The notes beneath the pieces were generated by a model that worked only from the letters and a program-made list of their open reading frames with translations, was not told where the DNA came from and searched no databases. Positions 37,265-49,979 of a DNA stretch of 64,000 bases are shown here, in pieces. Both the position numbers and the translations under genes were made by a program. Each line of letters starts with the position of its first letter. Position 1 is the first letter of the stretch. Origin of the DNA: Gonatopus flavifemur (lineage: Eukaryota > Arthropoda > Insecta > Hymenoptera > Dryinidae); NCBI GenBank assembly GCA_018340375.1, contig JAFFJZ010000002.1, forward strand, positions 45,466,001 through 45,530,000, given 5' to 3'.

Positions 37265-39023
37265 TAAGAAATTTTTGGAGGATTCAATATCCAAAAACAC
37301 AGCATAGTCCCTCAAAATAGGAAAAATTTTCCCCTTTTCTCCATGAAAGAATCAATTCCCTCAAGGGCACTCGAGACCAACAAAAGCGAGCCAAATTTTA
37401 CACCAACTTTGTTATGCGGTCAACGGAAATTATCAATGGATAATAATAAAATCCACAACCAGGATCAGACTCTTAAGTTAAGTTTCAGTCTTTTCCTGAT
37501 TTTCTCGCGAATATAAGAGGATTTCAAAAGTAATAACTCTCATAATTTTTTCGTGATTTTGTTTTCCAATACTTGCAAACTATGAAGAAACCTGAATTGA
37601 TATTCAGAGTTCAATTCCAGGCATGTACTTAATTATTATCGATTTTAAATTCAATTTTATCGAGTAATTTATGAAAAAAGTTGGCGCAAAATTTTGCCCA
37701 CTCCTCCTGATGCTTGAGTGTCCTCAAAATTAGAAGATGGAACTCCTCGTATTTTTTACAATGTAGTTGAACTCTCCACAAGACTGTTTTGAGAAATACT
37801 GAATATATGTCAACAGTAGGCATGCCCATGAAGGAATTATCCACGAATGCTGAATAATTCATAAAGAATCCTTTGTTAATCGGTTGGGACAACGGTGTTA
37901 TTTGAGATACTCCACCCTTCCAACAATCTATGTTCATCTGATCAATCGTGAATGAGTAAATGGAACGAAACCTATTCAATTTTTTCTCATCAGCGACCCA
38001 CAAGAAACACGACAAAAACCTCATATGATTCTTTCCTCTTCCACTCATTCTCCATTCATTCTCAAGCAAATATCAATAGTTTTCTCCTCCGATATCATAC
38101 ATTTTTCCCCCAACCCTGTGCCTATTTTCCTCCCTCGAGCATATATATAATATGAATTATTACAAATGTAAGATAAATTTACGACGCTTTAAAAGTTTGG
38201 AAAGACAATCTCCATCGATTGAATGTATCCACCGTTTTCTCCAACCACCCTCCATGCGTCAAACCCGAATAACCACACTCTACATTCTTCAAAAGTCAGT
38301 GACTGGTTGTTATCGGTGACATAGGGCACGTATAAACTTGCAGAATCGATAATAAAATTCTGGCATCTGATGTAAAACTGTTCCAGAAAGTTTATAGGTC
38401 ATCAAGTATGAACAACAAACCTCTCTCTGGGGTTGTCCATCGCTGAATTACTTTTCAACAGTATGAAAGTAGGTTCCTTAGAGAATTGCAAGCGTCGAAT
38501 AATAATGACAAGAGAATTTCTCATGAGATTGCAACGTATCATCTGCAGAACGTTTTGGATGAGTTCCATGATGTTCCATGAAAATTGTATCGAACCAACT
38601 AAGAATGAAAATACTGTGAGATTTGACTTTTTCTACTGTATTTCAGAATCGTGGAATTGTCCTGGTTGAATCACTTTTCGATGGATGAAACATCAAGCAG
38701 GGATCAAACGACGAATAGCGATTGATTGATTGATCGTTATGTTTCATATCTCTCGATGATGCTTGTGTATATGCTATGAGAATGAATAAATAGGTCAGCG
38801 TGGTTTCAACTTAGAAATATACGGTGTTGGAAATCCCACATCGATGTTGGTTCGATCCATTCCGTGTGGAGAACGTTATCTTTCGATGACAATATTTTAC
38901 CAAATAATCCTTATTTGTGGAGTTATATTGCTTTTTGTATACACAAGAACTTTCGCAAAATGCATATGTAATTCATTCCGATATCTCAAAGTTTCATTTG
39001 CGTTCAAATAAGAAATCTATCAA
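37265..39023. other. dispersed repeat copy, then no recognisable feature
   Basis: The first 100 bases are the second direct copy of the GGAGGATTCAA repeat. After that, a minus-strand frame of 146 codons (37.6-38.1 kb) shows no family signature, and I see no splice-bounded exon. Confidence 0.4.
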
Positions 39024-39873
39024 CACTGTTAAAAATTTCTTGAAATTTCATCTACTTTTCATGTACATATGTGAATGAAAATTCAATTTTTGTGAACTGA
39101 AATAGGAATCCAAATACAGGTTATTGAATTTTCAAGTTATTGTGCATGAAAATTGAAATTAATGTACAGGTGATTGAAAAAACTTAGAAAAATTTAATCC
39201 AGTATAATAACATAATAATATCATTATAATTGTAATCAAATCATGACTCTAATGGCATCCAACTGAAAACAACAAAAATGATTCAAGTTGGTTTGGATTA
39301 GAAAAAAAATTTAAAAATGCTCATATCTCAAAAACTAACCTTCAAAAAACGGGAAATTCTTGCATTATGGCTGCAGGATACGCCCTTGAAATACAATTTT
39401 TCTCACTTGGGTCACCCTGTATATTAACGCTTTGACGGAGTCATCCACGTATCCACTTCAACTATGTACTAGTTAGATCACACGGTTTGTTCAGTGTTTC
39501 TACATCACAAGTACATCTTGATTCACAAGTTTGAAGAATGAACGCAAGGTCACATACGCAGAAGAATGCTGCGTTGCATATAAGTGGCAGTGGCTTGAGT
39601 GATAGAGCTTTGGCGTCCGGTTTTGACGTCCCGCGTTCACATCTTGTGGAGGTGATTTTTTTTTCAACAATCATGAACATGTGCATGAAATTTAAAGAAC
39701 TTGTTATTGAATTTTCAATCATGATTTCTCTCAACAATCAAGAACATGTGCATGAAATTTAGAGAACTGGTTCTTGAATTTTCAATACTACTGTACATTA
39801 CTTTTCATTCACGTGAGTGGAAATTGCTTCCATTACATGTGATTGAAAATTCAATCAGAAATTTCTAACAGTG
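39024..39873. mobile_element. CACTGTTA-ended element with TTGAATTTTCAA interior
   Basis: The left CACTGTTAAAAATTTC and the inverted right CACTGTTAGAAATTTC ends are flanked by AA on both sides. TGAAAATTCA and TTGAATTTTCAA recur. A 67 bp direct duplication containing GAACATGTGCATGAAATTTA begins near 39,675 and 39,742. The middle holds a tRNA-like SINE and a TCACTTGGGTCACCCTGTAT segment, so the element is composite. Confidence 0.65.
39580..39663 (+). repeat. tRNA-like SINE head
   Basis: An A-box-like TGGCTTGAGTGATAGAGC is followed 28 bases later by a degenerate B box GCGTTCACATC and then a run of nine T. The layout is that of a Pol III-transcribed tRNA-derived SINE, but the acceptor stem does not close, so it is not a functional tRNA gene. 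Confidence 0.45.
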
Positions 39874-42800
39874 AACGATATGAGAATGGTAGGAACTGTA
39901 AACACGATGAATATTACGTTTCAATTTCGTGTAATAATGACAATTCCGTTTTCATAACAATGAGCGTCATTCAAATTCAGATGTAGGAGTGATTATGATT
40001 AAAATCATAACTTTACCTTGCGAATGTATAACATTCATTAACCGCATATGTATTCGGTTGGAATGGATTCTTGAAAATATATAATTTTCCCACGTATATC
40101 GTAGGTATGTTCGATACGAGGAGTGTGAAAAAGTTAGCACGGAGAGAACATCGACACAACCACGGTAGGTGTGTTTACGATGGTGAGACAATCAATCATT
40201 GTCAAGGGAAATAAGCTCTTTGCATCCGATCTGACTTTGACGCAACAGGTAATTTTTTACATTTTTCAACTAGGTTTTCGAAAAATCCTGTCGATAATCT
40301 AAGAGGAGTGTTCGCTAGGAGGATCAAGGAAATCTTTCTTCTATGAAATACTGTCAACGAGTGATAAATCCTCCCGTGAGATTCTACGTGTCTTTGATGC
40401 GTGGATTCTGTATCATCGTGAAGTATTAGAATATTCTGAAAATTGATGAATGTCGTGTTACCGTGAATCGAAATCGAAGATTGTGCTACATCACATACTT
40501 ATTTGGAGAGAATGGTTCTATTCTTTGGTTTTGCATCGGCGGTATTTTCGCCGTCATCAGCCATCTATAGACGATCAATGACCTATTCTACTGACAATAG
40601 TCGTTCCATTTTTTTTTCTAGGATGGATTCATTCCTGATTACAATTGGAAGATTTGAGGAACTGTCATCGAACTCTTCTGAGAACGAGAATATACTGAAT
40701 TCACAGATGAATTAATATTATGATTCATTCCCTTCGTCTGTTCTGATTATGCCGTTGGTCCATTCGAATACCAAATCTTCTAAATCTTCAAAATATAACC
40801 GAATATTCGTGATTTCCAGAATCTCTATGTTATATAATTGATTTTGAAAAAATGACACACGCCAGAACAGACACGAGTCATTCACACAAATCACTCAAAT
40901 CCTTGAACAAAATGTGCTAAAGCATTCTCTCGGGTGGATTACACTTTTTCGTGTAGAAAACATTCAAGGAATCCTATCGAAATGTTGGAACAATTTGCTG
41001 GTTATGCTTTGAAATTGCATATACGTGGTAACCAACGAATTGTTTCATCGAATACTATAATTTATTCTAACCAAATGTAACGTACACCAGCACAATTTCG
41101 AAGGGGAGCCCGTTTATTAAATTCCATAACATGAATTCCTGTTTTAATGATACACAGGAGAATGAAATTGTAGTTATTTTTCGGTTGATAAGTATCGAAG
41201 TTATTCGAAGTAACTGATTCGAGGAAATAGAGATGATGAATTCTTCATCCGAACGATTAGATAAGCCAGATGGGATGACAATATATCTTCCCTCGGTCAT
41301 GAATTCCTTTGGTCATAGCTATAGAAAAGATTTCACAACTCTTCGTCAAAGTAGTTATTGTGTTGGCTTGATAGTAAATATTGGATACGGTTCGTAACGC
41401 ACACAATCGATCGCGTACCAGATGGTATAGAGGCTCGTTTTCGTTCCCATCACGTCGTCTTTGCAATACATACACTCAAACCCACATGTATCTCATAGAT
41501 GTATGTTGTCACGATAAATCTGGCATAACCGAATATCTCGAATTATTACACCAACCTATTCCCCTATTTCTCTTCCAGTAGTACTGACGTGTTTGAGTTG
41601 GCACTCTGAAATACGAAGAATATTTTTGTTTCGTGCGTAATGTTTTCTCCTTTGTACATCGAAGTATTGAAATCTTTATCATTCAATTTCTCTCTTATTG
41701 CGCTGCATTACTCTTCGCATTTAAATAGAAAAACAATAACCTCGTATGAAGAAATCAAGAAACTTTGTAGCTCCCTTTGATCGTGACATCACAAAGAATT
41801 GATGAAAAATCAGATAACTGAAGAGAAAAAAGAACTTCATTCGCATAGAAATTCCCTTTTGTTTATATGCACTTTGATCAAGATGAAAGAAGGCGTGTTC
41901 GAGTGTGTATTTTATCGTATGTCCCTACACGTGAGGTCTTGATAACTCGATAGCATCAGAACTTGGTCCACGTCTACGGAGGCGTTGATATTGTCGATGG
42001 TACTTAACCGTGATGAAGTTCGCAGCTCGCGCGGAACTTTAAAGAGTAATATGATAGAAGTAAGAGGAGTGTGTGTATCCAATTTAATACAGTTCGTAAC
42101 GTGACGACACGATCTCACGTACTTCAGTTATAAACTGCTCTTCTTAAGTTAAATATTCAGAGAAGAATGTAGACCGAGAGTTCAACAGAATCCTTTATCC
42201 ATTTGATATCCATGGAAGATGGTTTTATTCACCCTGAAATATTTTCACTCGACTCCATATGGATTTTTTATCACCCCATTCGCACATATGTCCAAAAGAA
42301 ACTTTCGTTCGTCTCTTATCGAGAATGTTTGTTCTTTCCAAAAACATGAGAAAATCTTCAAGAAATTCTTCAGCCTCGACAAATGCTTCCGTGAAGAATC
42401 AATCGCTCGTAAATTATAAGAGAACGTTTAGCACTCGTGCGTTCATCTGCGTTCGATAAGAGGTAGAAAAAGAAATAGATTGGAAAATTCAACTGCTATT
42501 GTCAAGCACTGATATAATACCGAGCACGGCGTACACTAGGAAATCCGCTGACAAACTTTCACGTAACTTCGTGGTAACAAGGTGAGGTTGTAGAACAATC
42601 GAAGTGCGAGCCCGCAATGAAACCACGGAATTGCCAACTGGTTTGGAATTGCTTCGGCTTTAGATTTCGAGTTACACTTGATCGAGTCGATAAAAGGGTA
42701 CACCATGCAACTCCATTTCACTCGGAAACTTCGACTTGAAATGAAACTTAAGATTCCAATTAGGAAAGAGTATCGTATTTGTGACACGTTAAGATTCTAC

Positions 42801-43020
42801 TTACAGCCAAAATTCGTATGATCAATTCTTTTGGTTATCGAATTTGTGAGTCGTGGGATGAGGATGATCTTTCACGTGATGAGATTGCGCGATCATTACA
42901 TAATGGAGGGAATTGAAATTCTTATTCGATATACAAAATGAATACCAAGTACTAAAACATAAACTCCCATGAGTGTTTTGCCGTACTCCGGCAAAAACAA
43001 CGATTACTATTCAAAGTTTT
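39874..43020. other. no recognisable genes
   Basis: I read both strands and saw no element ends, tandem repeats or splice-bounded frames that I can support. Confidence 0.4.
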
Positions 43021-43029
43021 CCAACTGAT

Positions 43030-44050
43030 ACCAATCGTTGGATGCATTTCAAAAGGTATTAGTTCCCGTAGACAGACAGTCTTGCGCCAATACTCTATCT
43101 TTACCACCGAGCGGAGAAACAAGTTTTGAGAAAACGGAACTGTGCCAGTATCGAATTAGAGGTGGTAACATTGTAAAGTCAAAATACAATACCGGGCAAA
43201 TATTCAAACAATATTGTCTAACTACGAAATCGATGATGAATTGGAATTCAAATCGAATTTGTGGCGATACCGATGCAATGGTGTGACAAGACCGTCCCGG
43301 TACAGAACCAGAGCTATTAACAATGCAACATAGTATAGAAATACAAGATTGTGCCAGTACTGGTGAGACATTTTCACACTACAGAATCGGTGATAAATCG
43401 TTCTTTTCTATCCAACTGCACAATATTATGACTGTTTTGGTGAAACGAGACTACGCCAGTACTGAACCAAACTTGGCTACACTCTACAGTACGAATCATA
43501 ACAATATGAACCCAGGGGAGAAAAATTGGATCTATTTAGATCTCTTCAGATCTGAGTAGGCTCACAACATCAGACTCTTGGCTCACAAAATCTTGACAGG
43601 TCTGGTTAGATCTGTGTAGATCTCTCAGATCTGAATTGAAGATCACATTCAATCTTGATGAGCAATTGATTGTTGAATTACCCAAAATTTTTTGATATTT
43701 TCCCATATTTGAATTCGAATTTGGACACGTGTGTAAGCGAATACAAGCTAAAATTGCAGTTGTCAGATAGATCTGGTCGGATCGGGCCAAAAATCAGATC
43801 TTGACAGATCTAATCGTTCTCTTCCAGGAAAATATGATACCCTAACAGTATCGATAGAACATTGCTCCACCACAGAATCGGTGATCGAAATGAACTCCTT
43901 TGTGATCCAACTATGACGATGTGACAGAACTGTCCGTGTCCAGAACCAGAGTTCACAACAATGTAGAATACAATGAAAACATGATACTGTGCCAGTATCG
44001 ATAGAACTTTGCTTGACTCCGGAATCGGTAGTAGATCGTAATACTTCAAT
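43030..44050. repeat. degenerate tandem array with GTGCCAGTATCG units
   Basis: Units of roughly 150-160 bp contain GAACCAGAGTTCACAACAAT, GATTGTGCCAGTACTGG or GTGCCAGTATCGATAGAA, and ACAGAATCGGTGATAAATCG. At least four units are recognisable. The array is split by an AGATCT-rich insertion. The CCAGTAC word links it to the elements near 7.0, 26.3 and 44.7 kb. Confidence 0.55.
43511..43830. mobile_element. AGATCT-rich insertion in the tandem array
   Basis: The weakly paired ends CCCAGGGGAGAAAAATTGG and, inverted, CCTGGAAGAGAACGATTAG enclose about ten AGATCT or near-AGATCT words. Array sequence continues on both sides (ACAATATGAA | AAATATGATAC), which supports insertion. Confidence 0.5.
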
Positions 44051-44083
44051 TAAATCTTCACAATGGATGGCGATTCCAGTCAT

Positions 44084-44165
44084 GCGGAGTTTCTGAGATT
44101 GGCTGATGTGATGGGGACTCAGTTTTCCACTCGCAGAAACGGGGTTCAATCCTCACTTGGTGAAC
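44084..44165 (+). repeat. tRNA-like SINE head with good B box
   Basis: TGGCTGATGTGATGGGGACTC serves as an A box and GGGGTTCAATCCTCA as a near-consensus B box 28 bases later. A canonical cloverleaf does not close, so I call it SINE-derived rather than a tRNA gene. Confidence 0.45.
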
Positions 44166-44297
44166 TTCCGAAACATAACTTCCAACCTGCCTTTTTTCGA
44201 TAAAGGGAATCAGAAAAATATATTTGTCAAATTCTGAAATTGCTCGGAGAAGAAGGATTGATTCGATCATCTACTCGAGTAGTTGCTGCACCTACTC

Positions 44298-44451
44298 AGT
44301 GGTCAGCACAAGTACCACTTCAGCTGCCTCAACTAACTCAATAGTTGCACTCACTAACGTGAATACCTGACAACTTACAAGGTATTCACGTTAAGTAAGT
44401 GCAATTGTCGAGTTTGTTGAGGCAGCTAACTTGGTACTTGTTCTGACCACT
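44298..44451. mobile_element. foldback element with AGTGGTCAG arms
   Basis: AGTGGTCAGCACAAGTACCA, CAGCTGCCTCAACTAACTC and ACGTGAATACCT on the left pair with their inverted copies on the right. The arms are about 70 bp. Confidence 0.75.
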
Positions 44452-44482
44452 ATGGAAATGATCGAAAACCGACCATTTGAGT

Positions 44483-44593
44483 CCTGTGTAATTTCATCAT
44501 ATCAATTCGTTTTTGATAGCTGAAATTTGATAAACGGGTAACTTTGGTATCGGTATCGTATCAGTATAGGGCCAGGTCGAATTTCCACACAGG
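44483..44593. mobile_element. possible small CCTGTGTGG-ended element
   Basis: The left CCTGTGTAATTTC and the inverted right CCTGTGTGGAAATTC enclose GGTATCGGTATCGTATCAGTA. It resembles the CCYATGTGG group near 7.0, 26.3 and 28.4 kb. Confidence 0.35.
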
Positions 44594-44599
44594 ATGTCA

Positions 44600-44910
44600 T
44601 CATTTCGACTCCCTCCCATTGTTCATTCAGTTCTGATAAGACAATGGATCCTTATGAAATGCCAGAGGTCCAAAATGCCAATATTTTCAAATTCAAAAAG
44701 CTACTAACGTCAGGTTTGCAATGCCAGTACTGTCAAATTTGAAATTCCGATATTCACAAGATCAAAACTCCGATAAAAAGCCTTATGTGAGACATTGTCA
44801 TCATTTCGTCCATTTTTCTACACTCCAAAATTGCCAGTACTGGCAGCTCTGACAACAGTAATGCACCAGGAACCGGCCATTCGGAAATTCCCACGTGGGA
44901 TACTGTGAGA
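44600..44910. repeat. TGCCAGTACTG-rich repeat
   Basis: AATGCCAGTACTG, TTGCCAGTACTGGCAG and ATGCCAATA recur, and the segment ends AATTCCCACGTGGG. It shares words and layout with the 26.3 kb element. Confidence 0.4.
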
Positions 44911-45699
44911 AGTATTGGGAGTTTTTCCCCGCTTTCGTGCTGCACTCCAGCCCCAGACTATGCTGAAATTACTTCTCAATCGAAAATGGGGGATTTCTCT
45001 TCATTTTGAGGAACTATTCCATTTCTCGGAGGAGAATCACGACAGCGTTTTTACAGTGTATCATTACACAAAATGAAGTATCACTATATCATAATTTTGT
45101 TAGAACTTTTGTGGGATGGGAATTTCATTGAACCGTAAGAAATATCTCTTCCCTCTCTCTCGCTCTCTTGGATTCAGGACTCACCTCAAGAACTCAAGGA
45201 CTCAGGACTCTAGGCCATTTTAGCAACCGTCCGTTGCTAGGAAAACAATTCCTACGTAATGGACCACGCTGCTCCAGTTGCGTTGATCTCAGAGCATTAA
45301 CTTGGCGATATCGTTTGGGTCCAGCGCTGTGACGTCACCTTTCCCTATACCTTGACACGTTTAATCATAACAACGGGACAGTAATAGCGGTTGGCGGATA
45401 GAAATAGAAACTACTGCTTCCGGACGGACTATCGTGGCACTAACGTTTCTGCGGTTTTCACACTCCTCGTACCTAGTTTTTGGCAAGACAAAAGTCGAAT
45501 CGTCAAAACAGGTCATAAAAATAGTTTTGGGACAAGATTGTCAAGAATTGTTGAATTGGAGGCAAACCTTGTGAATCTAGGAAAATACTGTGAACTCAGG
45601 AGTTCATTACTTACACAGCAAAAAGTGCCCCTACAAACAATGATTACTGGCGCTTTAATGGACCGCTGATGGTCCGGCAGTGCTGTCGAAGAGCCGTCA
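44911..45699. other. repeat fragments and unassigned GC-richer DNA
   Basis: A right-type end TTTTTACAGTG followed by TA is at 45,058 without a clear partner. The block at 45.2-45.65 kb is GC-richer than its surroundings and open on the plus strand for about 90 codons, but I recognise no product. Confidence 0.35.
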
Positions 45700-45932
45700 C
45701 ACGCGGAAAAATATATTTTTTAAATTCCCATAATTCATTGAGGATCAGGGCCAGTCTGTGATGGATGAAATTATTTACCTGAATATAGGTTCAAAAGTAC
45801 CATAATTTCTTGTAGAAATACGTCTAATTATGGGACTTTTTAAAAGTGAATTCAAGTGGAAACTATCTGTCAGAGACTGGCGCTGATCCTCAATATATTA
45901 TGGGACTTTTCAACACATCTGTTTTCTGCGTG
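45700..45932. mobile_element. CACGCGGAAAA foldback, CA-flanked
   Basis: The left CACGCGGAAAAATAT and the inverted right CACGCAGAAAACAGAT ends are flanked by CA. The interior is a long hairpin with TCCCATAATTCATTGAGGAT and CAGTCT repeated inverted. Confidence 0.75.
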
Positions 45933-48900
45933 CACTGGCCCTTTGAAACACCAGCAGTCGTGTTTGCTGAGGCAGCTCCCTTTCAATCTGAATATAAGCT
46001 TGTTTGGAGATATAGCCAAACTAGCCCTGTTTCAGCTAAAAGTAAGCACGCAAACATATGCTGACACAGTGGGAAAGCCTGCATTTCAGTCAAGTTTTCA
46101 ATCAAGATGCAGCCACATTCAATCGGATTTTTTACAGGGTAAATTACAGAACAACGAAGACAAAAATTTCATCTTCAATGCTTTGGTAAACTGTAAAGAA
46201 TATGAGTCCTTCTTTTCACCAGTGATGGCTTTTATCCCCTGATAATGAAACAATTGATTTTTCATCAAAAATGAGGGATGTTTTCCTCGCTCTAAAAAAT
46301 TGCTTTGTCTTTTGGGTGTTGAATCTTCTAAAAATTGAAAGGAAAAACTTCATGGAGGAACTTTACACCATCATTCGCCGCTACCATTCTTTATCAAGCG
46401 TCAAACCTTAAATAAGACAAACATATGAGCTCACAGACGATTTTTCTCGGTCATTAAGATTTATATGGACCATCTATCGTATAATGAACAGAATACAACT
46501 CTATGTACATCTGTACATTCAACTTGTAATGGATACACGCAGAGACGTTTCCAATACACGTACGTACAAAGATACATACATGGGAGCACGGAGTCAAAGT
46601 TCCTACACTTTCCACAATCCTTATTATTAAACTTCTGGTGGAGGGAAAGCCAACCTTATTCCCTTGTCGGTTCAAGATCGTAATGGCAAACTTTTGCTCC
46701 CGAAGCTCCTTATACATCGTAGGTCGCGCGAACTGTGTTACTTCATGGAAACTTGGTGAAATTATTCGTTCTGCCACATGACAACTGAATTGATTAGATC
46801 TAAAGTCTTGCTAACTGCCGCGACTCGTGACACAATGCAGAACCTCTACAGAAGATATCATACTTCATATGATAGAAACTGATCGAAAGACTACGACTCA
46901 TCCGTTCTTCGTTTTGAACCCTAACTTGAAGGAACTAAAGTTCATCGATTTGGCTCGTCCCCAGTTGAATTGTGACTCCAGTTCCCCGCTTGCATTTATA
47001 TTCCGTTTGGAAAGAATTTTCAAATAAATTGTGAAGGCTGCTTTCCTTTTTCCCGTTGTTATTAAAATCGATTAATCCACACCCGACGAACGTTGTCAAG
47101 TGGAAAAACTTTTATCGTATGCATTTTGTTCGGTACTGGTAATAACATCCACTCATCAGGATACACGCGTATCGGAATGCATGTATACACTTATGTATAC
47201 GAGTACTCGCACGCGATGTATCCATATACCAGGGAATATGTATTCTCCATGTAAAGATACTAACCGTCTATGATGCCAGCCAAAGCAATGAACATTGTTC
47301 ACCCACGGTTCACCAAATTAAATGTGATACACCTTTCGAGCTGGAGTAACATCGTTTGACTGTACATCCATTCGCGCGCGTACAACCTACACAGTAAAGC
47401 ATTTAACATTTCAGAATCAAGTATCCTCATATCCTCATGCACGTTTCTTTATGCCAACGTTGTTTTCAATTACTTAGCTCTTGAATTACACGATGTTTTA
47501 AAAATTCTGAATTCAACGAGGGGAATAGTGTAAAATAACATCTTATTTGTATGTACAGTATGTTCCGGGGATCGCGATTCTCGTTTTTCGTTCAAAAAGT
47601 CATAGACTATGAGCATAAAGTATATACCATGAACTGGATGCATAGCGTGACACTTATTTTACGTCATATCGTTGCTGCGATACAATATGTGACATGCACG
47701 AGTGCTCTGGCGAGCAGTTTTTCTGATAGCGGCTTGGAAACGTATACACACAACCGTATACAGATACACGTTCCCGTTCCTACTCTGGATAAAAAATGAA
47801 CCCTCTCCTAAAAAAAAACATACAGAAAGAATGCAACCAACGTAAAAAAAAACCATATAGGAGATTCCTCACGAGAGACTTTTCACGAGAGACACTTCAC
47901 GTGAATGCAAGATTTAATGTAAAAGTGATGATACATGAGCGATGAATATCCCTCATTCGACAGCGATATGTTGCTATACTTTTAATTGTGTGTTGATCTA
48001 TCAATTATTCAAAGTTCACTATCCAACTCGGAACTTGAACACAGTCTTAAAATTATCAAGGAAGTTGAAAACTGTATCACGTAGAAAAAGAACATGGATC
48101 TTTTCATGTTGGAATAAATCATCAAGATGACGTGTCTGTATAATATCGTACTCTAAGAACATTTCTCACTTGTGCCTCGCTCGTGCTTAGTCCACGTAAT
48201 TCCGTTCGCTGTATATAATGCAATTTCAGTCGTGGATGGATCGTTTACATATTTCAACGGTGTAACTCGAACTGCCTCACGTGACACGCTCCCTTCTTTT
48301 ATATTCGAGCTAGTTTTATGGAAGATGGAAAAATATTCGTACAATTGAACAAAGAAACTGTTTGAAATCTGGGAAAGATTCTATTTGACAATGGAACAAT
48401 TTGATATTCTTTCCTTCCAATTTTTTCACATATTATTATTCTTATTCACTCATACCACCTTCTTGTGGTGCTCTGTATCAGGTACTCGAGACTCGAACTT
48501 ACAGCAATTGAATGTCAAATTCAATTATCAATGATATTACATGCATGAGACAAGCTACGTTGGAGGGAAGTTATCAACATTAGGGGTGGTAACACAGGAT
48601 ACATGATTAACAACATTCCTATAAGTCACTCAATGCAAATTTTCTGGAACAGACTGAATGAGAAAAGGAGAGAAGGATAGATGTTGACGATTACAATAGG
48701 GAAATTCAATTTACGTCACGTTAGTGATAATAACGATCCATTGATGAGATTCGCATCAACAGAGTATATATGGGGATTGAGATCACGTGCTGACAATACG
48801 AATATGTTTGTCAATGGCTTGGATCCGATTAAATTATCCAACGTGTAACTGGTCATAAACATGATTGAACATGGTGATTTTATGCAAACATGAACGCATT

Positions 48901-48999
48901 CAATCTTGTAAACGATTGATCGTAAATTAGAACATTCTGCCATGAAAATCAAAGCACATGGGACCTTTTTAATGTATGCATTCATGAGAATGGTTTCAA
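45933..48999. other. dispersed-repeat fragment, then no recognisable genes
   Basis: The 46,240-46,370 part is an inverted copy of the GGTGTTGAATCTTC repeat of 35.1 and 37.3 kb. The rest has short frames only. Confidence 0.4.
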
Positions 49000-49163
49000 A
49001 TCCCTGCTCAAAGAATCTTATTGAACCGATTAACTCTCGTCGATTCAGATGCAGAAAACCGATTCAAACCGATTGTGAATCAATTTTTAATGGGTTTGAA
49101 TCGGTTTTCTGCATCGGAATCAATGAGAGTCAATCGGTTCAATGAGATTCTTCGAGCAGGGAT
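49000..49163. mobile_element. foldback with ATCCCTGCTC arms
   Basis: Arms of about 75 bp, with ATTGAACCGATT and ATGCAGAAAACCGATTCAAA repeated inverted, pair with very few mismatches. Confidence 0.8.
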
Positions 49164-49194
49164 ATCAATGCAAAGATGAATATACCAAGTAGGG

Positions 49195-49420
49195 AATGAC
49201 GATACTGACAACTGGTCCAAGCTCGGCAAAATATTGGGCTGCCAAGTATAACGAACCAATGTATTTTAGAACCCATAACGAGTTTCATAGGTAATGTCAC
49301 TATGAAATCTGGTGCAAGCTTGGCAAAATATGGGGCCATCAAGTATGACGAAGCAATATCGACCCAATATAAAACCATTTGTTATTTGAGAACTCATAAC
49401 ATGTTTCATGCATTTATATT
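49195..49420. repeat. two tandem AAGCTTGGCAAAATATTGGG units
   Basis: Two imperfect units of about 110 bp share CTGGTSCAAGCTYGGCAAAA, CCAAGTATRACGAASCAAT, and GAACYCATAACRWGTTTCAT. Two more copies occur at 52,590-52,830. Confidence 0.6.
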
Positions 49421-49979
49421 TATTCCATGTATATTTGAATATAATAATTCGATTATAGAAAGGGTGACTCGCGTAAAATAATACATCGATTTGGAAATTA
49501 GATTGAAACTTAGAACTATGCTACATGCTACATACTACATAGATAGCCATTTCAAATTCTCGGCTTACATAATTGAGACCGAAGAATTGCTGGGCATGCC
49601 AATGTTCAACATTACCATCTTTCAAGCAATTCTCATTGGCGTTTATTCCCCAAAGGCAAAAGAGGGGAGGCGGAAGCAGGTTTGTAGGGAATAATGCAAT
49701 ACCTTAGGAAATTGGGCATCATTTTTCCTGAAGATTTTCATTACGTTGGTCTCATTTGGAAGAGTTGATGAACTGAAGCGTTTTATAAGATGACTTCGAG
49801 GAGGGTCATAAATTAGACAATCGCACAAAATATGACGAAAAGATTCAAATTCGTCCAAGCCGCATACCTGGCACTCTAGTGTTTCATCTGAAGTATATAT
49901 TATATTCCCAACCGAGATGGGCATCGTTTGATGGGCCGATTAGCGAGACGGACTTACATCTTGGTTCTGACAAAGGTTA

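Noticed and set aside
37629..38069. Minus-strand open frame of 146 codons
   Set aside because: AT-rich, no recognisable motif, no good flanking splice sites. Length alone is not enough in 64 kb.
45041..45060. Right-type end TTTTTACAGTG-TA suggesting another element
   Set aside because: No matching CACTGTAAAAA left end was found within several kilobases upstream.
45856..46242. Plus-strand open frame of 128 codons
   Set aside because: It begins inside a foldback element and runs into unassigned DNA. No family motif, and composition like its surroundings.
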